A stretch of 64,000 nucleotides of DNA from Mycobacterium sp. ACS4054. Lineage in GTDB: Bacteria; Actinomycetota; Actinomycetes; Mycobacteriales; Mycobacteriaceae. Of the stretch, positions 16,963 through 24,659 are shown in pieces. The DNA lies in contig NZ_LZHV01000031.1 in assembly GCF_001667275.1 (NCBI RefSeq), forward strand, positions 62,001-126,000, written 5' to 3'. Below the pieces are notes generated by a model. That model saw only the letters and a list, made by a program, of their open reading frames with translations. It did no database searches and was not told the origin of the DNA. How positions within the stretch are numbered: the first letter of the stretch is position 1; the number at the start of each line of letters is the position of its first letter. Position numbers and translations under genes: made by a program.

Positions 16963-17995
16963 CCGTCAGCGCCAGCAGCCGAGACATGGCCCGCAGGTAC
17001 TTCTTTCGGTAGCCACCGGCCAGCATTTCGTCGCTGAAGACGGTGTCCAACTTGTCGCCCGAGGCGATCACCGGGATGCCGGCGTCATACAGCCGATCGG
17101 TCAGCGCCACCAACCGCAGCGCGACGTTCTGGTCGTCGATGCCGTGCACGCCGGTCAAGAACACCGCGGTGACGCCCTCGATGAGGGTCAGATACCGCGA
17201 CGGGTGCATGGTGGCCAGGTGCGCGCACAGCGCGTCGAAGTCGTCGAGGGTCGCCCCGTCGACCCGGGCCGCGCGCGCGGCCACCTCGTCGTCCGACAGC
17301 GGCTGCGGCGCCGGCGGCAGGCCGCGGTGGCGGTAGTCGGGTCCCTCGATCCGCACGGTGGTGAAAATGCTTGCCAGCGTGTTGATCTCGCGCAGAAAGT
17401 CCTGAGCGGCGAACCGGCCCTCGCCGAGCTGCTCGGGCAGCGTGTTGGAGGTGGCGGCCACCGACACCCCCCGCTCGACCAGCGACGAGAGCAGCCGCGA
17501 GATCAGCGTGGTGTTGCCGGGGTCGTCCAACTCGAACTCGTCGATGCACACCGCGGTGTAACCGGCCAACAGGTCGATGCATTCGACAAAGCCGAACACC
17601 CCCGCCAGCTGCGTGAGTTCGCCAAAAGTCGCGAACGCCTTGGGAGTTGACGAGTCCGGGCCGTCACCGGGCAGCTGGTAATACGCCGATGCCAGCAGGT
17701 GCGTCTTGCCCACGCCGAACCCGCCGTCCAGATACAACCCGACGCCGGGCAACACCGCCCGCCGGCCCAACAACTTTCGCCGGCCCGCGCGGCGTTGCAC
17801 GGCCTGGTGGCAGAACTCCTGGCAGGCCACCACGGCCGCGGCCTGGGTCGGCTCGGCCGGATCGGGCTCGTACGTCGCGAAGCTCACATCGGCGAAGGTT
17901 GGGGGCGGCCGTAATTGAGCGATCAGCCGCTCCGGCGACACCGTCGGGTGCCGATCCACCAGACGAGCCACTCGCCCGGAAGGGGACCCGTGCAT
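16940..17995 (-). CDS. zapE: ZapE/AFG1-like P-loop ATPase (Rv2670c-like)
   Basis: A 351-residue AFG1/ZapE-type ATPase. Walker A is GGFGVGKTHL, Walker B is AVCIDEFEL with the family's DE pair, followed by ATSNTLPEQLGEGRF, a conserved AFG1 sensor region. In E. coli ZapE acts on the FtsZ ring; mitochondrial homologs help degrade membrane proteins. The start MHGSPSGR (17995) avoids overlap with the divergent reductase gene at 18030; an upstream frame to 18082 exists. Ends 23 nt inside the convergent GNAT gene. Confidence 0.9.
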   Translation of the reverse strand: MHGSPSGRVARLVDRHPTVSPERLIAQLRPPPTFADVSFATYEPDPAEPTQAAAVVACQEFCHQAVQRRAGRRKLLGRRAVLPGVGLYLDGGFGVGKTHLLASAYYQLPGDGPDSSTPKAFATFGELTQLAGVFGFVECIDLLAGYTAVCIDEFELDDPGNTTLISRLLSSLVERGVSVAATSNTLPEQLGEGRFAAQDFLREINTLASIFTTVRIEGPDYRHRGLPPAPQPLSDDEVAARAARVDGATLDDFDALCAHLATMHPSRYLTLIEGVTAVFLTGVHGIDDQNVALRLVALTDRLYDAGIPVIASGDKLDTVFSDEMLAGGYRKKYLRAMSRLLALTVTQARGS

Positions 17996-18029
17996 GCCAG
18001 AACTGTAGCGACGTGCTGCAATCGACCTC

Positions 18030-18785
18030 ATGCCCCTGCCCGAGACGCCGCTGTCGCTGCTCGGCTCGGTCCGCGAACTCACCGACGGTGAGCTCCCCCG
18101 GCTCTACGACTATCCCGACGGGACCTGGGTGCGGGCCAACTTCATCACCAGCGTGGACGGCGGGGCCACCTCCGGCGGCAGCAGCGGGACGATGGGCGGT
18201 CCCGGCGACCGGTTCGTCTTCAACCTGCTGCGCGAACTCGCCGACGTCATCGTCGTCGGTGCGGGCACCGTGCGCGTCGAGGGCTATTCCGGCGCGCAGC
18301 TGAGCGTCGCCCAGCGCCAGCCGCGGCAGGCGCGCGGGCAAAGCGAGATCCCGCCACTGGCGATCGTCACCAAATCCGGGCACCTGGACCGCGACATGGC
18401 GGTGTTCACCCGCACCGAGGTGCCGCCGCTTGTGCTCACCTGCGCGGCGGCGGCGGCCCCGGCGCGCCAGATGCTCGGCGACCTGTGCGAGGTGATCGAC
18501 TGCTCCGGCGACGATCCCGGCGAGGTCGACGAGGCCGCCATGCTGGAGATCCTGGGCGCGCGCGGGATGCGCCGCATCCTGACCGAGGGCGGCCCGATGC
18601 TGCTCGACTCGCTGATCCAACGCGACCTGCTCGACGAGCTCTGCCTGACCATCGCGCCCTACATCGTCGGCGGCCTGGCCCGGCGCATCGCGACCGGCCC
18701 CAGCCAGCTGCTCACCCGCATGCGCTGCGCCCACGTTTTGACCGACGACGCCGGTTACCTCTACACCCGTTACGTCAAGGCCTAG
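18030..18785 (+). CDS. RibD C-terminal-like reductase (Rv2671-like)
   Basis: A 251-residue single-domain reductase of the RibD/HTP-reductase family with DHFR-like fold. Motifs: RANFITSVDGGATSGG near the N-terminus, VGAGTVRVEGY and ILTEGGPMLLDSLI, which bind NADPH. It lacks the N-terminal deaminase domain of full RibD. The M. tuberculosis counterpart Rv2671 has been shown to work as a weak dihydrofolate reductase and to contribute to para-aminosalicylate resistance, so a folate role is as likely as riboflavin synthesis. Divergent from the ATPase gene. Confidence 0.88.
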   Translation: MPLPETPLSLLGSVRELTDGELPRLYDYPDGTWVRANFITSVDGGATSGGSSGTMGGPGDRFVFNLLRELADVIVVGAGTVRVEGYSGAQLSVAQRQPRQARGQSEIPPLAIVTKSGHLDRDMAVFTRTEVPPLVLTCAAAAAPARQMLGDLCEVIDCSGDDPGEVDEAAMLEILGARGMRRILTEGGPMLLDSLIQRDLLDELCLTIAPYIVGGLARRIATGPSQLLTRMRCAHVLTDDAGYLYTRYVKA

Positions 18786-18851
18786 CTTTGCGGCGACCCG
18801 CAGCGCCCGGCGTTGCCGCGCTTGCGATCGCCGCTAGCTACTGTGGTCGGC

Positions 18852-20411
18852 ATGAGTCGGCAGATCGCGTTCGCGGCGCTCTTGGTCGCGGCGACCACCG
18901 TGGTCGCCGGCTGCGTCCCGGGCCTGGCCGCCGACCCGCGCTTCGCCACCAACTCCGGCGCGCGACCACAGGGGGCGAGCACCGCCAAGCCGCCGCCCAG
19001 CGGCCCGCCCCCGATCGCGGCCCCGAAGAACGACCTGCCCTGGCACGACTGCACCTCGCGGGTGTTCGGCGACGCGGCGGTCCCGCCCGCCGCCGGGGTC
19101 CAGCTGGATTGCGCGAACTACGACGCGGACCTGGACCCGGTCAACGGTGGGACCGGGACGGTGAGCGTCGGCGTGGTCCGCGCCCGCACGAACCAGACCC
19201 CGCGCGACGCGGGCCCCCTGGTCTTCACCACCGGCACGGATTTGCCGTCGTCGGCGCAGCTGCCGGTCTGGCTGTCGCGGGGCGGCGCCGACGTGCTGCA
19301 GAGCCACCCGATCGTCGCCGTCGACCGTCGCGGCATGGGCATGTCGAACCCCATCGACTGCCGCGACACCTCCGACCGCCAGATCATGCGCGACCAGGCG
19401 CAGTTCCAGACCGGCGACGACCCCGTCGCCAACCTCTCCGACGTCGCGAACACCGCCACCACCAGCTGCACCGACGCCATCGCGCCCGGAGCGTCCGCCT
19501 ACGACAACGCGCACGCCGCCTCCGACATCGAGCGGCTGCGCACGCTGTGGGACGTGCCCGCGGTCGCGCTGGTCGGGATCGGCAACGGCGCCCAGGTGGC
19601 GCTGGCCTACGCCGCGGCGCGCCCCGACAAGGTCGCCCGGCTGATCCTCGACTCGCCCGTTGCGTTGGGTATCAACGCCGAAGCCGCCGCCGAGCAACAG
19701 GTCAAGGGCCAGCAGGCCGCGCTCGACGCGTTCGCCGCCCAGTGCGTCGCGGTGAACTGCGCGCTGGGCCCCGACCCCAAGGGCGCCGTCGGCGCGTTGC
19801 TGGCCGACGCCCGCGCCGGCAAGGGGCCCGGGGGCGCGTCGGTGGCCGAGGTGGCCAACGCCATCACCGTGGCGCTGGGCTTCCCGTCCGGCGGCCGCGT
19901 CGGCGCCACCACGAACCTGGCCAACGCGCTGTCGGCCGCCCGCTCCGGCGACACCAACGCCCTGACCAATCTGATCAACCACGCCAACGCCACCGCGGAC
20001 TCCGACGGCCAGTTCGTCAACACGTGCAGCGACGCCGTCAACCGCCCCACCCCCGACCGGGTGCGGGAACTCGTGGTGGCGTGGGCCAAGCTCTACCCGC
20101 AGTTCGGCACGGTCGCGGCGCTCAACTTGGTCAAGTGCGTGCACTGGCCCACCGTGTCGCCGCCCGCGCCGCCGAAATCGTTGAAGGTCGACGTCCTGTT
20201 GCTCGGCGTGCAGAACGACCCGATCGTCGGCACCGAGGGGGTCGCCGCGACGGCGGCCACCGTCATCAACGCCAACGCGGCCAGCAAGCGGGTGATGTGG
20301 CAGGGCATCGGCCACGGCGCCAGCATCTACTCGAGCTGCGCGGTTTCCCCGCTGATCGGCTACGTCAACAGCGGCAAGCTGCCCGGAACCGACACGTACT
20401 GTCCCGCCTGA
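18852..20411 (+). CDS. Lipoprotein alpha/beta-hydrolase-fold protein lacking the Ser nucleophile (Rv2672-like)
   Basis: A 519-residue exported lipoprotein. Lipobox VVAGC places the acylated Cys at about residue 20, then a Pro-rich linker. The body has the S33-peptidase/TAP-like hydrolase fold: HPIVAVDRRGMGMS and a C-terminal QNDPIVG and GIGHGAS that supply Asp and His. At the nucleophile elbow the sequence is GIGNG, with Gly244 where the family has Ser. It is annotated as a possible secreted protease in M. tuberculosis, but this residue casts doubt on catalysis. The ATG at 18852 begins the signal peptide. It leads into aftC. Confidence 0.82.
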   Translation: MSRQIAFAALLVAATTVVAGCVPGLAADPRFATNSGARPQGASTAKPPPSGPPPIAAPKNDLPWHDCTSRVFGDAAVPPAAGVQLDCANYDADLDPVNGGTGTVSVGVVRARTNQTPRDAGPLVFTTGTDLPSSAQLPVWLSRGGADVLQSHPIVAVDRRGMGMSNPIDCRDTSDRQIMRDQAQFQTGDDPVANLSDVANTATTSCTDAIAPGASAYDNAHAASDIERLRTLWDVPAVALVGIGNGAQVALAYAAARPDKVARLILDSPVALGINAEAAAEQQVKGQQAALDAFAAQCVAVNCALGPDPKGAVGALLADARAGKGPGGASVAEVANAITVALGFPSGGRVGATTNLANALSAARSGDTNALTNLINHANATADSDGQFVNTCSDAVNRPTPDRVRELVVAWAKLYPQFGTVAALNLVKCVHWPTVSPPAPPKSLKVDVLLLGVQNDPIVGTEGVAATAATVINANAASKRVMWQGIGHGASIYSSCAVSPLIGYVNSGKLPGTDTYCPA

Positions 20412-20424
20412 TACTTTGCGCTTC

Positions 20425-21711
20425 GTGACGGCAGCTGACTCGACCTTGCGCGATCGGACCCTGGCCGCCTTTCGTCCCCGCAGCGGCCCGCCCAGCACCG
20501 CGACGATATTGCGCTCGGTGCTGTGGCCGGTGGCCATCATGTCGGTGTTGCACCGCAGCATCATCTTGACGCTCAACGGCAACATCACCGACGACTTCAA
20601 GCCGGTCTACCGCGCGGTGCTGAACTTCCGGCACGGCTGGGACATCTACAACGAGCACTTCGACTACGTCGACCCGCACTACCTGTACCCGCCCGGCGGG
20701 ACGCTGCTGATGGCGCCGTTCGGGTATCTGTCCTTCACGCCGTCGCGCTATCTGTTCATCCTGATCAACACCGTGGCCATCCTGCTCGCCTGGTATCTGC
20801 TGCTGCGGCTGTTCAAGTTCACGCTGTCGTCGGTGGCCGCGCCCGCGCTGCTGCTCGCCATGTTCTGCACCGAAAGCGTGACCAGCACGCTGGTGTTCAC
20901 CAACATCAACGGCTGCGTGCTGCTGGCCGAGGTGCTGTTCTTTCGCTGGTTGCTGGACGGCAAGGTTGGGCACCAATGGTGGGCCGGTGCCGTGATCGGC
21001 CTGACGCTCACGCTCAAACCCGTGCTGGGTCCGCTGCTGCTGCTGCCGCTGCTGAACCGCCAGTGGCGGACGCTGGTGCCCGCGTTCGTCGTCCCGGTCG
21101 TCATCAATGCGGTGGCGTGGCCGCTGGTGAGCGACCCGATGGACTTCGTCACCAAGACGCTCCCCTACATCGGCGGCGTCCGCGACTATTTCAACAGCTC
21201 GATCGAGGGCAATGGCGTGTACTTCGGGCTGCCCACGTGGCTGATCGTGTTCCTGCGGCTCCTGTTCACGCTGCTGGCGATCGCCGCGCTGTGGCTGCTG
21301 TACCGCTACTACCGCACCCGCGACCCGCTGTTCTGGTTCACCAATTCCTCGGGCGTGCTGCTGCTGTGGTCGTGGCTGGCGCTGCCGCTGGCCCAGGGCT
21401 ACTACTCGATGATGCTGTTCCCGTTCCTGATGACCGTCGTGCTGCGCAATTCGCTGATCCGCAATTGGCCGGCGTGGCTGGGCATCTACGGCTTCATGGC
21501 GCTGGACGACTGGCTGATCTACCGGTACATGAGGTACGGCCGGGCGCTGCACTACCTGAAGATCACCTACGGCTGGTCGCTGCTGCTGATCGTGGCGTTC
21601 ACCGTGCTGTACTTCCGGTACCTGGACGCCAAGGCCGAGAACCGGCTGGAGGAGGGCATCGATCCTCCTTGGCTATCGGCTAAGCCCGATCGCGCTACCG
21701 TGGAGGCATGA
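20425..21711 (+). CDS. aftC: Alpha-(1->3)-arabinofuranosyltransferase AftC
   Basis: A 428-residue polytopic GT-C glycosyltransferase adding alpha-1,3 arabinofuranose branches from decaprenyl-phosphoryl arabinose to arabinogalactan and lipoarabinomannan. About 10 membrane helices. The N-terminal periplasmic loop carries NGNITDDFKPVYRAV with the Asp pair expected in GT-C enzymes, then HFDYVDPHYLYPPGG. Matches Rv2673. GTG 20425 gives VTAADST as in the homolog; a TTG at 20416 is possible. A GATACT element lies just upstream. The stop overlaps msrB as ATGA. Confidence 0.93.
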   Translation: MTAADSTLRDRTLAAFRPRSGPPSTATILRSVLWPVAIMSVLHRSIILTLNGNITDDFKPVYRAVLNFRHGWDIYNEHFDYVDPHYLYPPGGTLLMAPFGYLSFTPSRYLFILINTVAILLAWYLLLRLFKFTLSSVAAPALLLAMFCTESVTSTLVFTNINGCVLLAEVLFFRWLLDGKVGHQWWAGAVIGLTLTLKPVLGPLLLLPLLNRQWRTLVPAFVVPVVINAVAWPLVSDPMDFVTKTLPYIGGVRDYFNSSIEGNGVYFGLPTWLIVFLRLLFTLLAIAALWLLYRYYRTRDPLFWFTNSSGVLLLWSWLALPLAQGYYSMMLFPFLMTVVLRNSLIRNWPAWLGIYGFMALDDWLIYRYMRYGRALHYLKITYGWSLLLIVAFTVLYFRYLDAKAENRLEEGIDPPWLSAKPDRATVEA

Positions 21712-22121
21712 CTGAGATCGCCCCGCCGAAGCTGCAACTCTCCGACGACGAGTGGCGCAAGAAGCTGAGCCCGGAAGAGTTTCACGTGCTGCGCCGCGCC
21801 GGCACCGAGCGGCCGTTCACCGGCGAGTACACCGACACCAAAACCCAAGGCGTCTACCAATGCCGGGCATGCGGCGCCGAATTGTTCCGCAGCACAGAGA
21901 AATTCGAGTCGCACTGCGGCTGGCCGTCGTTCTTCGACCCGGCGAACTCCGACGCGGTGATTTTGCGGCCCGACCACTCGATGGGGACGACGCGCACCGA
22001 GGTGCTGTGCGCGAACTGCCACAGCCACCTGGGGCACGTCTTCGCCGGCGAGGGGTACCCGACCCCCACGGATCAGCGCTACTGCATCAACTCGATCTCG
22101 CTGCGGCTGGTGCCGGCGTAG
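21708..22121 (+). CDS. msrB: Peptide methionine-(R)-S-oxide reductase MsrB
   Basis: A 137-residue MsrB repairing oxidised methionine in proteins with thioredoxin as donor. Zinc ligands are Cys52/Cys55 (CRAC) and Cys101/Cys104 (CANC). The catalytic Cys126 is in RYCINS. Conserved HCGWPSFFDP and HLGHVF are present. Overlaps aftC by 4 nt (ATGA), so the two are translationally coupled. Downstream lies a 70-bp palindromic repeat rather than the methyltransferase gene found next in H37Rv. Confidence 0.95.
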   Translation: MTEIAPPKLQLSDDEWRKKLSPEEFHVLRRAGTERPFTGEYTDTKTQGVYQCRACGAELFRSTEKFESHCGWPSFFDPANSDAVILRPDHSMGTTRTEVLCANCHSHLGHVFAGEGYPTPTDQRYCINSISLRLVPA

Positions 22122-22140
22122 CGGTCTTCGCGGGCCGGCC

Positions 22141-22211
22141 GCCGCGACACTGAAACGACGCACACGACACGCCGAGGCGCATCGCAAAGGTTTATATCTC
22201 GCGGCATCCCC
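22141..22211 (+). repeat. Left 70-bp inverted repeat, itself partly palindromic
   Basis: Starts 19 bp after msrB. The 5' half (GCCGCGACACTGAAAC...) is roughly complementary to the 3' half (...GGTTTATATCTCGCGGC), so it can form an imperfect hairpin. The DUF559 stop codon (TAA, 22192-22194) lies inside it. As a hairpin between convergent genes it could also act as a terminator. Confidence 0.75.
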
Positions 22212-23040
22212 GGCGGATGAGCGCGTCGCGCACGCGTCGGACGACGTCCTGCGGACTGTCCTCGGCGATCACCCGGATGACGATCCAGCCGAGGGCTTCG
22301 AGCTTGCGTATCCGCCAATGGTCTCGCGCATACTGGCGCCGGTCGGTGCGGTGCTGGTCACCGTCGTACTCGGCGGCCACTTTGTATCTCTCCCAACCCA
22401 TATCGAGCACGCCGACCGTCCGCCAGTTTTCATTTACCGGTATCTGCGTCTCCGGAGCCGGCAATCCGGCATCGATCAGCAAGAGTCGTAGCCACGTCTC
22501 CTTGGGAGAGGCGGCACCCGCGTCTACGAGCGGAAGGATCATGCGCAACGACCGCAGGCCCCGTGCGCCCGGATGCGCCTTGGCCAGCCGCAACACCTCC
22601 TCGACATCAAACGGCGTCGCCCGCATCAACGCGTCGAGCCGCGCAACCGCCTCCCCAAAGGGCGGCTGCCGAGCCAAGTCGAACGCTGTGCGAGCGACTG
22701 TGGTCACCCAGAGGCCCGCGACACGGGTGATCTCATCGGGTCGAAGTCGGTGATTGCGAGTTATCACGCCGTCGGGAGCGTGCTGGTTACGCCAGACCAA
22801 CTCGACGGGCACGTCGTCGTCGATCCAGTTCGAGCCGTGCAGCGCGGCAGCGGCAAGCCCAGCCACGACACCGCGCCGGTTCGACCACAACCACGCCGCG
22901 ATGGAACGCGTTCTCAATGACACCGCGACATCAACCGGCACGTAGACATCGGGATAGATCGCGCGGAAACTGGTCCGCAATTGATAAGGACTCAGGCGCC
23001 CCAGCCGCACCGACTCGCTGCCGATAATCACTTCGTCCAC
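22192..23040 (-). CDS. DUF559 (Vsr-like PD-(D/E)XK) protein with AbiEi-like N-terminal region
   Basis: A 282-residue protein. The N-terminal about 170 residues (SPYQLRTSFRAIYPDVYVP, GVVAGLAAAALHGSNWIDD, ARTAFDLAR) resemble the winged-helix AbiEi-type antitoxin region common in mycobacterial DUF559 proteins. The C-terminus (VLDMGWERYKVAAEYDGDQH, then ALGWIVIRV) matches the DUF559/Vsr endonuclease-like fold, with Asp and Glu in PD-(D/E)XK positions. The GTG at 23040 (VDEVIIGSE) fits relatives; no strong ribosome site. It is the only gene between 70-bp inverted repeats. Nuclease activity is not shown. Confidence 0.78.
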   Translation of the reverse strand: MDEVIIGSESVRLGRLSPYQLRTSFRAIYPDVYVPVDVAVSLRTRSIAAWLWSNRRGVVAGLAAAALHGSNWIDDDVPVELVWRNQHAPDGVITRNHRLRPDEITRVAGLWVTTVARTAFDLARQPPFGEAVARLDALMRATPFDVEEVLRLAKAHPGARGLRSLRMILPLVDAGAASPKETWLRLLLIDAGLPAPETQIPVNENWRTVGVLDMGWERYKVAAEYDGDQHRTDRRQYARDHWRIRKLEALGWIVIRVIAEDSPQDVVRRVRDALIRRGCREI

Positions 23041-23066
23041 AAACGAAAGACGCCGGCACGCATCAC

Positions 23067-23136
23067 GGGGATCCACGAGACATAAACCATTGCGACGCCT
23101 CCCGGCGTGTCGTCGCAGAGGTTTATGTGTCGCGGC
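23067..23136 (-). repeat. Right 70-bp inverted repeat, itself partly palindromic
   Basis: Reverse-complement partner of 22141-22211. Internally, GACATAAACC-(2)-TGCGACG (from 23078) pairs with CGTCGCAGAGGTTTATGTGTC (23111-23131) to give an almost perfect 20-bp stem. It ends 23 bp from the methyltransferase stop codon, so a terminator role for that gene is also possible. Confidence 0.75.
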
Positions 23137-23159
23137 ACAACCCCAAAAGCCCCGCGAAC

Positions 23160-23909
23160 TCAGTCCAGCCGCGTCGCGTGCACTTCCCAGAACGGGGCGT
23201 GCACCCGCCCGCCCTCCAGCCACGGCTCCATCGCCCGGAATCGCTCCAGCAGCTCCTGCGCCTGCTCGGCCATGTCGGGGTTGCGCGCCGCCATCATCTC
23301 GATCTGCTCGGCGCTGATGTTCACCAGATAGGTCGTCGTCCCCAGGTAGGTGATCTCCCAGCCGCCCTGGGGCAGCACGTCGCGAAAGTCGTTCTCCGAC
23401 AAGGATCTCATCATCTTGAAGCCGTTGACGTCGTGCTGCCCGAACTCGAACATGTACAGCCGCGCGCCCGGCTTGGTGGCCCGGTGCAGCGCCTGGGCGT
23501 AGGACCGGGCGAGCTCGGGTTCGGTGCTGAAGGTGTGGTAGAACGCGCAGTCGACGACGGTGTCGAAGCGGCCGTCGAACCCGTCGAGCTTGGTCGCGTC
23601 GGCCACCTCGAAGTTCACCGATACCCCGGCCTTGCGCGCGTTCTCCCGCGCCCGTTCTATTGCGGCCGCCGACCCGTCGATGCCGGTCGCCGCATAACCC
23701 TTGGACGCGTAGTAGATCGCGTGGTGGCCCGGTCCGGTCCCCGGGTCGAGCACCTCACCCTTGACCGCGCCCAGCGCGACGAGCCGCTGCACCACCGGCT
23801 GCGGGCCGCCGATGTCCCATGGCGTGGCGGCGGGCAAACCGTGCGACGTCCGCTCGTCGCGGTACATCTCCTCGAAACGGGCGGGGTCGGTGAGGTCGGG
23901 CTGAGTCAT
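23160..23909 (-). CDS. Class I SAM-dependent methyltransferase (Rv2675c-like)
   Basis: A 249-residue methyltransferase. SAM-binding motif I is GEVLDPGTGPGHHAIYYA, followed by GIDGSAAAIERAR (acidic loop) and FDTVVDCAFYHTF (motif post-II). ATG 23909 (MTQPDLT) gives a length close to Rv2675c; an upstream frame to 23972 overlaps chdC. It is the last gene of the heme cluster hemE-hemY-chdC on the same strand, 49 bp after chdC. The substrate is unknown; association with porphyrin metabolism is positional only. Confidence 0.87.
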   Translation of the reverse strand: MTQPDLTDPARFEEMYRDERTSHGLPAATPWDIGGPQPVVQRLVALGAVKGEVLDPGTGPGHHAIYYASKGYAATGIDGSAAAIERARENARKAGVSVNFEVADATKLDGFDGRFDTVVDCAFYHTFSTEPELARSYAQALHRATKPGARLYMFEFGQHDVNGFKMMRSLSENDFRDVLPQGGWEITYLGTTTYLVNISAEQIEMMAARNPDMAEQAQELLERFRAMEPWLEGGRVHAPFWEVHATRLD

Positions 23910-23958
23910 ATGGCGCCGCTCCTCCTCATCGCTTCGCTCTGCATCGTCGCCGGCGCAG

Positions 23959-24654
23959 TCATGGCAGGGCATTCACCAACTGCTCGACGGACACGCGCGG
24001 CCCGGTGAAGAACGGCGTCTCCTCCCGGGTGTGTCTGCGGGCGTCGGTGGCGCGCAGCTCGCGCATCAGGTCGACGATGCGGTGCAGTTCGGGGGCCTCG
24101 AAGGCCAGGATCCATTCGTAGTCGCCGAGCGCGAACGCCGGCACCGTGTTCGCGCGCACGTCCTTGTATTCGCGGGCCGCCATGCCGTGTTCGGCGAGCA
24201 TGCGGCGCCGCTCCTCGTCGGGCAGCAGGTACCACTCGTAGGACCGCACGAACGGATACACGCAGATGTAGTTGCCGGGCTCCTCCCCGGCCAAGAACGC
24301 CGGGATGTGGCTCTTGTTGAACTCGGCCGGTCGGTGCAGTGCGACGCTGCTCCACACCGGCGAGCAGGCCCGCCCCAGCGCGGTGGTGCGCCGGAAATCG
24401 GCGTAGGTGGCCTGCAGCGCCTCGACGGTTTCGGCGTGGGTCCAGATCATGAAATCGGCGTCGGCCCGCAGCCCCGCCACGTCGTAGAGGCCGCGTACCA
24501 CCACCCCGCGCTCCTCCTGCTGCTTGAGGAACCGCGACGCTTCGTCGATCACGGCGTCGCGCTGTTCCCCGAGCTCGCCCGGGCGCACGGAGAACACCGA
24601 GAACATCAGGTAGCGGATCGTCGCGTTGAGGGTGTCGAAGTCGAGCTTGGCCAT
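23959..24654 (-). CDS. chdC: Coproheme decarboxylase ChdC (HemQ)
   Basis: A 231-residue chlorite-dismutase-fold enzyme converting coproheme III to heme b by two oxidative decarboxylations, the last step of the coproporphyrin-dependent pathway. Recognisable segments are [24 protein letters not shown] with the Tyr expected at the active site, and [12 protein letters not shown], containing the proximal His. Length equals Rv2676c. Start at ATG 24654 (MAKLDFDT), 5 bp after the hemY stop. Confidence 0.93.
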   Translation of the reverse strand: MAKLDFDTLNATIRYLMFSVFSVRPGELGEQRDAVIDEASRFLKQQEERGVVVRGLYDVAGLRADADFMIWTHAETVEALQATYADFRRTTALGRACSPVWSSVALHRPAEFNKSHIPAFLAGEEPGNYICVYPFVRSYEWYLLPDEERRRMLAEHGMAAREYKDVRANTVPAFALGDYEWILAFEAPELHRIVDLMRELRATDARRHTREETPFFTGPRVSVEQLVNALP

Positions 24655-24659
24655 GGAAC

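Larger units (their letters stand above)
22141..23136. mobile_element. Candidate single-gene unit: DUF559 gene inside 70-bp inverted repeats
   Basis: Positions 22141-22211 and the reverse complement of 23067-23136 align over about 70 bp with roughly 57 identities (hand count). Both begin GCCGCGACAC and end ATCCCC. Between them is one minus-strand gene for a DUF559 protein. The flanking genes (msrB and the methyltransferase) are neighbours in H37Rv, so the unit looks inserted. No target-site duplication was found, and no recognised transposase is present. It may instead be two copies of a REP-like repeat bracketing the gene. Confidence 0.5.

Noticed and set aside
20365..21552. Gln/Arg/His-rich 395-codon minus-strand frame
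   Set aside because: Antisense shadow of aftC; no family motifs.
22131..23146. Target-site duplication flanking the DUF559 unit
   Set aside because: The bases just outside the two repeats (CGGGCCGGCC and ACAACCCCAA) do not match, so no duplication is claimed.
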